A model generated the notes under the pieces. The model was not told the origin of the DNA and ran no database searches. It saw only the letters and a list, made by a program, of their open reading frames with translations. Below, in pieces: positions 8,242-15,762 of a DNA stretch of 16,384 nt. Each line of letters begins with the position of its first letter. Positions within the stretch are counted from its first letter, which is position 1. This DNA comes from JAJDFU01 sp964641965 (lineage in GTDB: Bacteria; Bacteroidota; Bacteroidia; Chitinophagales; Saprospiraceae): the NCBI GenBank assembly GCA_964641965.1, contig CAZXLD010000067.1:1-16384 (forward strand), read 5' to 3'. The position numbers and the translations under genes were made by a program.

Positions 8242-8345
8242 AGGCATTGGGTGCTCAACAAAATGGAATATTATCTGGTGATATACCTGATTCCCAAAGA
8301 CCTGGGAGAAACATTGATTCAAGATAGGAAGATTTTGAGGAGTCT

Positions 8346-8373
8346 ACCACCCGCAAAAGTGGTAAAAAGGTGG
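8346..8373 (-). promoter_or_regulatory. 28-bp CCAC-N7-CCACTTTTG element, copy facing the kinase/regulator operon
   Basis: Read on the minus strand: CCAC (8370-8373), seven bases, CCACTTTTG (8354-8362), then CGGGTGGT. It matches the plus-strand copies at 8423, 12113 and 15735 in both half-sites, in their 11-bp spacing and in most of the 3' part. It lies about 105 bp before the preferred kinase start (8241), or 24 bp before the ATG at 8322. With the copy at 8423-8450 it forms a head-to-head pair in the divergent intergenic region. Confidence 0.65.
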
Positions 8374-8422
8374 GCTTTTGAAATGAAAGAGTGAATAGTT
8401 TATTCCCGCATCTGCAAATATT

Positions 8423-8450
8423 CCACTGTTCTACCACTTTTGGGGGTGTT
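8423..8450 (+). promoter_or_regulatory. 28-bp CCAC-N7-CCACTTTTG element upstream of T9SS gene 1
   Basis: CCAC (8423-8426), seven bases, CCACTTTTG (8434-8442), GGGGTGTT. It ends 60 bp before the ATG at 8511. The TTTG (8439-8442) could be a Bacteroidota -33 element, but I see no good TAnnTTTG at the usual distance here, so an activator site is an equally good reading. Confidence 0.65.
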
Positions 8451-8510
8451 TTAAAGCCTTTAGAGGAAAGACATTTAGATGTCGATTTTTTTGAGCTAAA
8501 ACTTCTATGT

Positions 8511-11500
8511 ATGAAAAAGGCTTTACTCGTATTTACATTTCTATTTGTTTTTCTCTCGATCGGAATGGCTCAGAATGTGCCTAATGGGGGCTTTGAGGAT
8601 TGGACCTCGTCCGGACCGGAAAAATGGTTGACTTCTAATAATTCCCAGGAAAGGAACGCGGAAATTACACGGTCCTCCGATGCCTATGAAGGCGCCTACG
8701 CAGCACGGGGGCAATCAGATGCCTTTACACCAGTACAATTGACTTTCACTGGCCCCTTGGATGTCATCGGTCCTGGTGCCCCCGTCACCGAACCCTCTGC
8801 TCCCTTGTACTTCTGGTACAAATTCCAATCCGGCGACGTACCCATGCCAAGCAACTTTGAGGTTGAGTATGAGTTATATAATGCGGACTTAAGCATCCTC
8901 CTGGCATACGGGACCAAAACATTTACCACTGATGCCGACGACTGGACACAAGGTATTGTTTTGCCCAGCTACACGGCTTCGGATGGCGAGCCGGGATTTG
9001 CATCAATTTCTTTTAGACTTTTTGACCCCTCTAGTGGTGAACCAAATACCAATGCATTCTTTATTGTGGATGCGGTCCAGTTCAATAATCCTGACCAGAG
9101 CTGTCCGGGCAATCTTCAAGGAGGTACCCTGAGCACGATGGACCCGACCTATTTCTGCTCTTTGGGGGGAGATGAGGTGAATGTCATGCTTTCCGGGGCG
9201 AGTGGAGATAGTATGAGCTTTGTGCTCGTCAATTTCGAAGGGGAAATCCTCCAAATTACCGATGCTACTACTTTTGATTTTGCCGCTTCAGATCCTGACG
9301 GGTATTCCATTTGGAATATCAGCTACGACAGTAGTCTGGAAGGATTGGAAGTAGGCAATAATATCAATGATCTTTCCGGTTGTTTTAATTTATCAAATGG
9401 TATCCCTGTCATCGTGTCGGGAGCCACCCCCGATGGAGGGGCGATCAGCACCATGGATACTACCACTTTTTGTACGGGAGAATCAGATAATGTAGTTGTT
9501 GTAGACTTGAGTGGAGATGCTGGGCCTTTACAGACGTTTTTGATCACGGATACCGTGGGAGAGATCCTTTCGCTCTCGAGGCTTCCTTCCCTGGATTTTA
9601 GAGATGAGAACCCCGGTGTTTACCAGATCTGGCACCTGTCCTACACCCCGGGCACTAGTGGTATTCGGGAGGGGCAGAATGTATCTGATATCCAGGGGTG
9701 TTTTGATTTTTCAGATTCTATCCGGGTGGTCAAGTTGAGCCTGGCAGATTGTATTGAGGTTCCGGCAGGATCCTGCTTGCCGGATGGATTAACCTTCTCC
9801 GCGCAGAACCAGATCGACAGCTTTGTAGTGAATTACCCAGGTTGTACAACCATCCTGGGCGATGTTACCATTGAAGAAACGGAGGATAGTACAATCCTTA
9901 GCCTTAATGGACTTTCCGTCCTGGATTCATTAGGAGGCTCCTTAGCCATCAAGAGCAATGTCGGGTTGAAAAGCCTGAGTGGATTGGATGGGATCAATGT
10001 CATTCCCGGCGACCTGGAATTGTCCGACAACGCAGGCTTGGTGACCCTGTTTGGCCTGGGTGGCGTGACCGAGATTAGTGGCTCCTTCATGATCCAAAAT
10101 TGTGATTCTTTGCCTAACCCCGGTGGTATTGGTAACCTTTCTTCCATTGGTGGGGACCTGGTGCTAGAGGGTAATAACCTCATGACTACCTTAGGAGCGC
10201 TGGGCAATGTATCGGATAGCGTCCAAAATCTGGTCATCAGGGATTGCCCCAGCCTGAGCGCGATGACCGGCTTAGCTGATATCACCCGGGTTACCGGGAA
10301 CCTCGAAATAGCGAATAATCCGGAACTGACAACCCTATCCGGCTTAGGCGGTATCACCGAAATAAACGGGACCTTTTTCTTGTCTAATTGTGCATCGCTT
10401 CCTAGCCCCGGAGGCATTGGCAACCTCAATACGGTTGGGGGGGACCTCGTCATAGAAGAAAATGCCCGCATGACCACCCTGGGGGCTTTAGGTAATATCA
10501 ATACCATTGGTGGATCCCTCAATGTGATCAATTGTGATTCCCTTTCCAACCTAACAGGCCTGGGCGGCTTTAGCGCTGTCGGAGGAGAGTTGGCCATTCG
10601 AGGCAATGGCCTATTGACCGCGTTAGACGTTTTGAGTAATGTAAATGCTGTAGGTGGAACATTGGCCATTATTAATAACGACTCTCTGACCAGTCTCGCC
10701 GGATTGGGCAATATTGCTCCGATGTCTATTTCGAATCTGATCATTCTGGACAACGTTGTTTTGAGCGAATGTGAGGTGGAATCCGTTTGTGCATACCTGT
10801 CAGAGAGTGGAACATCTACGATCGCCAACAATGCTGTGGGCTGTGCTACGGAGGCTGAAGTGCTAAATGCTTGCTCACCACCTGTGGCCAGAGCCCAGAT
10901 CGTACACAATGCTCCTGATCCGGCCGCGGATACGGTAGATATCTATATCCTTTCTCCACAGGATACGCTCGGGATCAACAACTTTGCCTTTCGGGAGGCA
11001 ACACCTTTTGTTGACTTGCCGGCGGAAGACACGCTGAATATTGTAGTGGCCCCTGCAGGGAGCAATGGGCCTGAAGAAGGAATTTCGAGTACGGAGTTGG
11101 TCTTGAGTGCTGATTCCACTTACTACGTTGTTGCATCAGGTGTACTGAACCCGGATGACTTCGATCCGAATCCAGAGGATATCGATATCGATTTCAGACT
11201 ATTCCGTTTTGAAGGAGCTCTGGAAGAAGCCAGTGGGGAAGACCAGGTAGCCATCAACCTTTTCCATGGCATTTCGGATGCACCAGCGGTAAATGTTCGC
11301 ACCGGGTTCAATTCAATTGTAGTAGGACTTTCATTTGGTGAGTATTCCGGGGATTTCGAAATCGAACCCATGGCTTATGAACTTGAAATGATCGTACCAC
11401 TGCCTGAGGATACGCTCATCTTGAAATTTGATACTGACTTGGATACGCTCGGAGGACAATCTGCGCTGATATTGGCATCAGGATTTTTGAATACGGAAGA

Positions 11501-11885
11501 GACTCCTGGGTTTGCTGAAGAGGAAAATCAGAACGATCCTGCTGTTGGACTACTGATTGTGACTGTCGACGGCCAGTCCGAATTTCTGGAAGCAGAGATC
11601 GTGACCTCGGTGCGACCCCAACGTCCTGCTGAAATAGGCTTGAATCTCTATCCCGTCCCTACTGGAGATATACTAACCGCTGAATGGACCCAGGATAAGC
11701 TGGAGTCTAATCAATCCATCTACCGGGTGATCAATTCATTTGGTCAGGTGATTCGCCAAAGAAGGATGGATGCAAGTCTTTCTCAGCGCATCCAAATTGA
11801 CATGAAAGGATTGCCTGCGGGTATGTACTTATTCAGTCTGGAACACGCGGGCAAGAGTTACACCAGGACCTTTGTAAAACAATAA
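8511..11885 (+). CDS. Large secreted T9SS cargo protein with GGTIST modules, L-domain-like leucine repeats and DUF4397
   Basis: I start at the ATG at 8511 (MKKALLVFTFLFVFLSIGMAQ), a clean signal peptide. The frame stays open to 8391, but those 40 residues would bury it. Mature layout (1124 aa): a NGGFEDW-type jelly-roll or carbohydrate-binding-like domain (about 20-195); two ~110-residue modules with GGxxSTMDxTxFC ... GEIL ... FDF ... GLEVGxNxxDLSGCF (about 197-305 and 306-416); a long leucine-rich solenoid (about 425-789) of the type 'GDLxIxxNxxLTTLxGLGxI', ending in a CEVESVCAYL cap as in Bacteroidota Receptor-L-like proteins; a DUF4397-like pair starting RAQIVHNAPDPAADTVDIYI (about 793-1005); and a type A T9SS sorting domain (about 1040-1124, LNLYPVPTGDIL ... 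GLPAGMYLFSL ... TRTFVKQ). Inference: exported across the outer membrane and anchored or released at the surface, possibly as an adhesin. No catalytic residues were recognised. Confidence 0.93.
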   Translation: MKKALLVFTFLFVFLSIGMAQNVPNGGFEDWTSSGPEKWLTSNNSQERNAEITRSSDAYEGAYAARGQSDAFTPVQLTFTGPLDVIGPGAPVTEPSAPLYFWYKFQSGDVPMPSNFEVEYELYNADLSILLAYGTKTFTTDADDWTQGIVLPSYTASDGEPGFASISFRLFDPSSGEPNTNAFFIVDAVQFNNPDQSCPGNLQGGTLSTMDPTYFCSLGGDEVNVMLSGASGDSMSFVLVNFEGEILQITDATTFDFAASDPDGYSIWNISYDSSLEGLEVGNNINDLSGCFNLSNGIPVIVSGATPDGGAISTMDTTTFCTGESDNVVVVDLSGDAGPLQTFLITDTVGEILSLSRLPSLDFRDENPGVYQIWHLSYTPGTSGIREGQNVSDIQGCFDFSDSIRVVKLSLADCIEVPAGSCLPDGLTFSAQNQIDSFVVNYPGCTTILGDVTIEETEDSTILSLNGLSVLDSLGGSLAIKSNVGLKSLSGLDGINVIPGDLELSDNAGLVTLFGLGGVTEISGSFMIQNCDSLPNPGGIGNLSSIGGDLVLEGNNLMTTLGALGNVSDSVQNLVIRDCPSLSAMTGLADITRVTGNLEIANNPELTTLSGLGGITEINGTFFLSNCASLPSPGGIGNLNTVGGDLVIEENARMTTLGALGNINTIGGSLNVINCDSLSNLTGLGGFSAVGGELAIRGNGLLTALDVLSNVNAVGGTLAIINNDSLTSLAGLGNIAPMSISNLIILDNVVLSECEVESVCAYLSESGTSTIANNAVGCATEAEVLNACSPPVARAQIVHNAPDPAADTVDIYILSPQDTLGINNFAFREATPFVDLPAEDTLNIVVAPAGSNGPEEGISSTELVLSADSTYYVVASGVLNPDDFDPNPEDIDIDFRLFRFEGALEEASGEDQVAINLFHGISDAPAVNVRTGFNSIVVGLSFGEYSGDFEIEPMAYELEMIVPLPEDTLILKFDTDLDTLGGQSALILASGFLNTEETPGFAEEENQNDPAVGLLIVTVDGQSEFLEAEIVTSVRPQRPAEIGLNLYPVPTGDILTAEWTQDKLESNQSIYRVINSFGQVIRQRRMDASLSQRIQIDMKGLPAGMYLFSLEHAGKSYTRTFVKQ

Positions 11886-11911
11886 GTCAGTAATAGAACA
11901 GCGATACCATG

Positions 11912-11943
11912 AAAGAGCCTTCTGAATAGGGGGCTCTTTTTTT
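11912..11943 (+). terminator. Rho-independent terminator after T9SS gene 1
   Basis: An 8-bp stem AAAGAGCC (11912-11919) / GGCTCTTT (11932-11939) with a 12-nt loop is followed by a T-run to 11943. It lies 27 bp after the stop. The same hairpin sequence, including loop bases TTCTG, follows the second T9SS gene. Confidence 0.85.
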
Positions 11944-11960
11944 ATTTAAAAAGTCTTTTA

Positions 11961-12084
11961 AGTGAAATAGTGAATAGCTAAGCTAAAGTTGAGCGGAACG
12001 AGATCAGGAGATGGAATAAGCAGATAAGAAAACAAGCAGATAAGGAGATTTTAGTATAAAACACATTGGATTTTAGTTCAATGT
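11961..12084. repeat. Intergenic repeat block: GTGAATAG tract, GATAAG repeats and a hairpin
   Basis: This block contains AGTGAAATAGTGAATAG at 11961-11977 (close copies at 8382-8398 and 15449-15464), ATCAGGAGAT at 12003-12012, two GCAGATAAG units at 12020-12028 and 12036-12044, and an 8-bp hairpin ACATTGGA/TTCAATGT (12063-12084, one G-T pair). No ORF of note is present. The same kinds of blocks surround the small gene at 4364 and precede the lipoprotein. Confidence 0.5.
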
Positions 12085-12112
12085 ATTTGCTGATCTATTG
12101 ATTAAATAAATA

Positions 12113-12140
12113 CCACCATACTTCCACTTTTGGGGCTGTT
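12113..12140 (+). promoter_or_regulatory. 28-bp CCAC-N7-CCACTTTTG element and probable promoter of T9SS gene 2
   Basis: CCAC (12113-12116), seven bases, CCACTTTTG (12124-12132), GGGCTGTT. The surrounding 50 bp (12091-12140) match 15713-15762 at 45 positions. Here a Bacteroidota promoter is visible: TTTG (12129-12132), a 19-bp spacer, then TATAATTG (12152-12159, one mismatch to TAnnTTTG). The ATG follows at 12214. Confidence 0.68.
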
Positions 12141-12213
12141 CTGCTGGGTTATATAATTGAATATTATTTAAGCTATTAGAGCTTGAAAATCGATCATTTA
12201 AAACCTTTATGTG

Positions 12214-15200
12214 ATGAAATTTTTTTTACTTTTTTATGCCTTTCTCCTACTCGCAGTTGGCGTAGGGTTCGGGCAGGAAACAGAAACGCTTATTTATGAC
12301 AGTGAAGCAGATAACCCGGACAAGTTCGTTTTCATTCGGGGTAAGACCTTTGGGGTCCGGATGACCACCGATCGTCCTGCCAAGCTCCTGGAACTGCAAT
12401 ATTATGTTCAAAGAGGGATTTCACAAGGAGGGTATTTTGCCTATGTGTTTCCCTGGGATGATCAAAACAGTGAACCTGCCACAACAGCCGTTTATGAAGA
12501 GTTGGGTTTTGTTGTAAACAATAATCCGGCATGGATTTCACAAAACGATGTTGCAGGTGCGAACCTGGTATTCGACGGGGATTTTGTTGTCGGCTTTCAA
12601 TCTGCGGATGGCAATGCATTGTTTGGAATAGAAGCAGGGGGGAATGACCGCTCCTGGGGTACGGATCCCAATGAGGACGGTTCCTGGCAGGAACAACCCG
12701 ATTCCACCTACCTGATCCGTGCGGTGATCCAATATATAAGTGGAGAAGTCGACACCATTGAGGGATGCCCTACCGATCTTGATGGTGGAACGATCAGTAC
12801 AACGGATGAAACGGATCTGTGTACCAGTGAAGGCGGCGATTTAGAGGTTAACGTAGATCTGACTGGAGCCGTTGGCGACAGTTCTTCCTTCTTTGTAGTT
12901 AATGCGGATGGGGAGATCCTTGAAATACCTGATCCACCTTCTTTTGATTTCTCCTCCTCAAATCCGGGGGACTATGTGATCTTCCACATTAGTTCGAATG
13001 ATAGTCTGAATGGGTTGGAAGTCGGCGCTGATGTGCGCGACCTTTCGGGTTGTTTTGACTTGTCTAACGGGCTTTTGGTCAGTGTGGATCAGGCAGGATG
13101 TACCGAGGAAGAAGGGCCCATAGAAACGCTTATTTATGACAGTGAAGCAGATAACCCGGACAAGTTCGTTTTCATTCGGGGTAAGACCTTTGGGGTCCGG
13201 ATGACCACCGATCGTCCTGCCAAGCTCCTGGAACTGCAATATTATGTTCAAAGAGGGATTTCACAAGGAGGGTATTTTGCCTATGTGTTTCCCTGGGATG
13301 ATCAAAACAGTGAACCTGCCACAACAGCCGTTTATGAAGAGTTGGGTTTTGTTGTAAACAATAATCCGGCATGGATTTCACAAAACGATGTTGCAGGTGC
13401 GAACCTGGTATTCGACGGGGATTTTGTTGTCGGCTTTCAATCTGCGGATGGCAATGCATTGTTTGGAATAGAAGCAGGGGGGAATGACCGCTCCTGGGGT
13501 ACGGATCCCAATGAGGACGGTTCCTGGCAGGAACAACCCGATTCCACCTACCTGATCCGTGCGGTGATCCAATATATAAGTGGAGAAGTCGACACCATTG
13601 AGGGATGCCCTACCGATCTTGATGGTGGAACGATCAGTACAACGGATGAAACGGATCTGTGTACCAGTGAAGGCGGCGATTTAGAGGTTAACGTAGATCT
13701 GACTGGAGCCGTTGGCGACAGTTCTTCCTTCTTTGTAGTTAATGCGGATGGGGAGATCCTTGAAATACCTGATCCACCTTCTTTTGATTTCTCCTCCTCA
13801 AATCCGGGGGACTATGTGATCTTCCACATTAGTTCGAATGATAGTCTGAATGGGTTGGAAGTCGGCGCTGATGTGCGCGACCTTTCGGGTTGTTTTGACT
13901 TGTCTAACGGGCTTTTGGTCAGTGTGGATCAAGCAGGATGTACCGGAGAAGAAGGGCTCATAGACACCCTGATTTTTGATAGTGGTGCTGATGATCCGGA
14001 CAATTTCTTCTGGTTTCCCGAACGCTCCTACGGGGTTCGCTTTACCCCTGCCCGTCCCGCCAAATTGGTAGCCCTTCAGTATTACATGCAAAAGAAAACC
14101 GGATTGACAGAGGGGGATTTTTCAGCCCTGGTTTACGAATGGGATGATGATGCCGGGGAACCCGGAACCAATGCCATTTATGAAGCAATCGATTTTGCAC
14201 CGCTAACTCGGGATGAATGGAAGCAACATGAAGAAGTGGCAGCAGCCAATCTCCAGTTTGACGGTGATTTTGTAGTAGCTTATGCCTCGGTTAATGATCC
14301 GGCTGCCCGTTGGGGCATTGAAGCGGGGGATAACGGCCGGAGTTGGGTACTGGACCAATCGGGTGGAACCTGGAGTCGAAATACGGACTCTACCTACTTG
14401 ATCCGCGCGGTCGTGCAATATTTGGATGGCGAAATAGATACGCTTCCGGCCTGTCCGCCGGATCTGAATGGCGGAGAGATCAGTACCACTGATGATACAA
14501 ACATATGCGGTAGTGAGGGGACTTCCATAGTAAATGTTGATTTGACCGGAGCTGTGGGTGACAGTTCTTCTTTTATTGTCATCAATACAGAAGGTGAAAT
14601 CCTGGATATTACGGATTCCTCCTCCTTTGATTTCGCTACTTCCGATCCGGGAGGCTATGGGATTTTCCACATTAGCTACAACGATAGCCTGAGCGGGCTG
14701 GAGATTGGCGCCGATGTACGGGATCTTGCAGGTTGTTATGATCTGTCTAACGGTATTCCGGTCATTCTTTCTGATACGGTCAACGGGGGTAGCATCAGTA
14801 CCCAGGATGAAACCACCATATGCTCCGGTGATTCTCAACCTGACCTGGTCGATGTCACCCTGGAAGGTGCGGTAGGTGATAGTACCGCTTGGGTAATCAC
14901 GGATACCGTGGGCTTGATTCTTGAGACTCCAGTCGCTCCTCCGTTTAATTTTGAAGAGGCAGGCGAAGGAATTTGTCTGATCTGGCACCTTAGCTTTGGG
15001 CCGGGTACCCAAGGAATAGAGGTAGGGAATAATGTCTCCGAGATCCAGGGCTGTTTCGACTTTTCGGATTCTATCCGGGTCGTGCGATTGACAGGAGATG
15101 ATTGCGTCACTTCCACCCGAAATCAGTCTCCTTCGGAGATCGGACTGAAGTTGTATCCCGTACCCTCGGGAGATATCCTTACAGCCGAATGGACCCAGGA

Positions 15201-15390
15201 TAAGCTGGAGTCTAATCAATCCATCTACCGGGTGATCAATTCATTTGGTCAAGTGATTCGCCAAAGAAGGATGGATGCAAGTCTTTCTCAGCGCATCCAA
15301 ATTAACATGAAAGGATTGCCTGCGGGTATGTACTTATTCAGTCTGGAGCATGCCGGTAATAGTTACACCATGACCTTTGTAAAAGAATAA
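12214..15390 (+). CDS. Large secreted T9SS cargo protein with near-perfect internal duplication
   Basis: I start at ATG 12214 (MKFFLLFYAFLLLAVGVGFGQ, signal peptide); the GTG codon just before it is also possible. The 1058-aa product is built from a 280-residue unit. Each unit has a ~165-residue beta-sandwich-like domain (GVRMTTDRPAKLLELQYYV ... WDDQNSEP ... FDGDFVVGF ... YLIRAVIQY) and a ~110-residue GGTIST module (CPTDLDGGTIST ... GEIL ... FDFSSSNPG ... DLSGCFDLSNG). Units 1 (24-303) and 2 (304-583) are practically identical at DNA level; unit 3 (584-855) has diverged. A fourth lone GGSIST module (about 856-965) and a type A T9SS sorting domain (about 970-1058) complete it. The sandwich resembles accessory domains found C-terminal to enzymes in other T9SS proteins, but no enzyme is attached here. 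Inference: a repetitive surface or matrix protein. It has its own promoter element and terminator, so it is probably monocistronic. Confidence 0.93.
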   Translation: MKFFLLFYAFLLLAVGVGFGQETETLIYDSEADNPDKFVFIRGKTFGVRMTTDRPAKLLELQYYVQRGISQGGYFAYVFPWDDQNSEPATTAVYEELGFVVNNNPAWISQNDVAGANLVFDGDFVVGFQSADGNALFGIEAGGNDRSWGTDPNEDGSWQEQPDSTYLIRAVIQYISGEVDTIEGCPTDLDGGTISTTDETDLCTSEGGDLEVNVDLTGAVGDSSSFFVVNADGEILEIPDPPSFDFSSSNPGDYVIFHISSNDSLNGLEVGADVRDLSGCFDLSNGLLVSVDQAGCTEEEGPIETLIYDSEADNPDKFVFIRGKTFGVRMTTDRPAKLLELQYYVQRGISQGGYFAYVFPWDDQNSEPATTAVYEELGFVVNNNPAWISQNDVAGANLVFDGDFVVGFQSADGNALFGIEAGGNDRSWGTDPNEDGSWQEQPDSTYLIRAVIQYISGEVDTIEGCPTDLDGGTISTTDETDLCTSEGGDLEVNVDLTGAVGDSSSFFVVNADGEILEIPDPPSFDFSSSNPGDYVIFHISSNDSLNGLEVGADVRDLSGCFDLSNGLLVSVDQAGCTGEEGLIDTLIFDSGADDPDNFFWFPERSYGVRFTPARPAKLVALQYYMQKKTGLTEGDFSALVYEWDDDAGEPGTNAIYEAIDFAPLTRDEWKQHEEVAAANLQFDGDFVVAYASVNDPAARWGIEAGDNGRSWVLDQSGGTWSRNTDSTYLIRAVVQYLDGEIDTLPACPPDLNGGEISTTDDTNICGSEGTSIVNVDLTGAVGDSSSFIVINTEGEILDITDSSSFDFATSDPGGYGIFHISYNDSLSGLEIGADVRDLAGCYDLSNGIPVILSDTVNGGSISTQDETTICSGDSQPDLVDVTLEGAVGDSTAWVITDTVGLILETPVAPPFNFEEAGEGICLIWHLSFGPGTQGIEVGNNVSEIQGCFDFSDSIRVVRLTGDDCVTSTRNQSPSEIGLKLYPVPSGDILTAEWTQDKLESNQSIYRVINSFGQVIRQRRMDASLSQRIQINMKGLPAGMYLFSLEHAGNSYTMTFVKE
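12282..13121 (+). repeat. 840-bp tandem repeat, copy 1
   Basis: Bases 12282-13091 are identical to 13122-13931 as far as I can compare by eye (810 bp without a difference). The remaining 30 bases of the period carry a few changes. The period is 840 bp = 280 codons, so the frame is kept. Confidence 0.95.
13122..13961 (+). repeat. 840-bp tandem repeat, copy 2
   Basis: This is the second copy, directly adjoining the first. The first mismatch against copy 1 is at 13932 (A versus G at 13092), and the two drift apart in the junction codons that lead into the older, diverged third unit. Confidence 0.95.
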
Positions 15391-15418
15391 GTCAATAATA
15401 GAATAGCAATTTCATGGG

Positions 15419-15448
15419 AAGAGCCTTCTGTAAAGGGGGCTCTTTTTT
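15419..15448 (+). terminator. Rho-independent terminator after T9SS gene 2
   Basis: A 7-bp stem AAGAGCC (15419-15425) / GGCTCTT (15438-15444) is followed by TTTT. It is homologous to the terminator at 11912-11943, as is the 3' UTR in front of it (TAAGTCARTAATAGAAYAGC in both). Confidence 0.82.
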
Positions 15449-15492
15449 AGTGAAAAGTGAATAGATAGGTGAAGGTTGATCGAAGTATTGGA

Positions 15493-15517
15493 TGCTGACA
15501 AACCTGCTTCGTCAGCA
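15493..15517 (+). other. Hairpin with overlapping alternative pairings
   Basis: TGCTGAC (15493-15499) pairs with GTCAGCA (15511-15517), a perfect 7-bp stem with an 11-nt loop. GTCAG (15511-15515) can instead pair with CTGAC at 15526-15530, and CTTCGT (15507-15512) with ACGAAG (15533-15538), so the structures exclude one another. There is no T-run. Confidence 0.4.
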
Positions 15518-15607
15518 CGGAAATCCTGACCAACGAAGTTTCGGCAGGGCAAAGGTTTCATCAAAAGTGAAGAATGAAAAGCGCGTTTTCGTAATTATAC
15601 CATTTTA

Positions 15608-15645
15608 AAGATAAGATGTCACATTGCCTATCTGCATCTTGTCTT
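15608..15645. other. 11-bp stem-loop in the lipoprotein upstream region
   Basis: AAGATAAGATG (15608-15618) pairs with CATCTTGTCTT (15635-15645) with one G-T pair and a 16-nt loop. It is followed closely by a second long hairpin. Confidence 0.5.
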
Positions 15646-15661
15646 GAAAGTGGTAAATACT

Positions 15662-15705
15662 CGGTTTAAAAATTAATCAGCATGCGACATTTCATTTTTA
15701 AACCG
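15662..15705. other. 12-bp perfect stem-loop in the lipoprotein upstream region
   Basis: CGGTTTAAAAAT (15662-15673) and ATTTTTAAACCG (15694-15705) form a perfect inverted repeat with a 20-nt loop. It lies directly before the conserved block 15713-15762. Confidence 0.6.
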
Positions 15706-15734
15706 GTATTACTGATCTACTGATCAAAGAAATA

Positions 15735-15762
15735 CCACTATGCTTCCACTTTTGGGGCTGTT
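15735..15762 (+). promoter_or_regulatory. 28-bp CCAC-N7-CCACTTTTG element upstream of the lipoprotein
   Basis: CCAC (15735-15738), seven bases, CCACTTTTG (15746-15754), GGGCTGTT, then TTAAAG as at 8451-8456. It is 64 bp upstream of the 17-codon leader ORF start (15827), close to the 60 and 73 bp seen before the two T9SS genes, and 114 bp before the lipoprotein start. Confidence 0.65.

Noticed and set aside
8391..8510. N-terminal extension of the first T9SS protein to the ATG at 8391
   Set aside because: It would put 40 residues before a perfect signal peptide and would overlap the 28-bp element at 8423-8450.
9833..10909. 358-codon open frame on the minus strand
   Set aside because: It is antisense to the leucine-repeat region of the T9SS protein. 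Its Pro/Arg/Ser-rich repetitive translation is what the complement of such repeats produces, and it has no domain.
12282..13961. 840-bp repeat as a mobile element
   Set aside because: It lies in frame within one ORF, covers exactly two protein domains, and has no terminal inverted repeats or transposase.
14203..15219. 338-codon open frame on the minus strand
   Set aside because: Antisense to the third and fourth modules of the second T9SS gene. There is no recognisable protein, and the sense frame has clear domains and a sorting signal.
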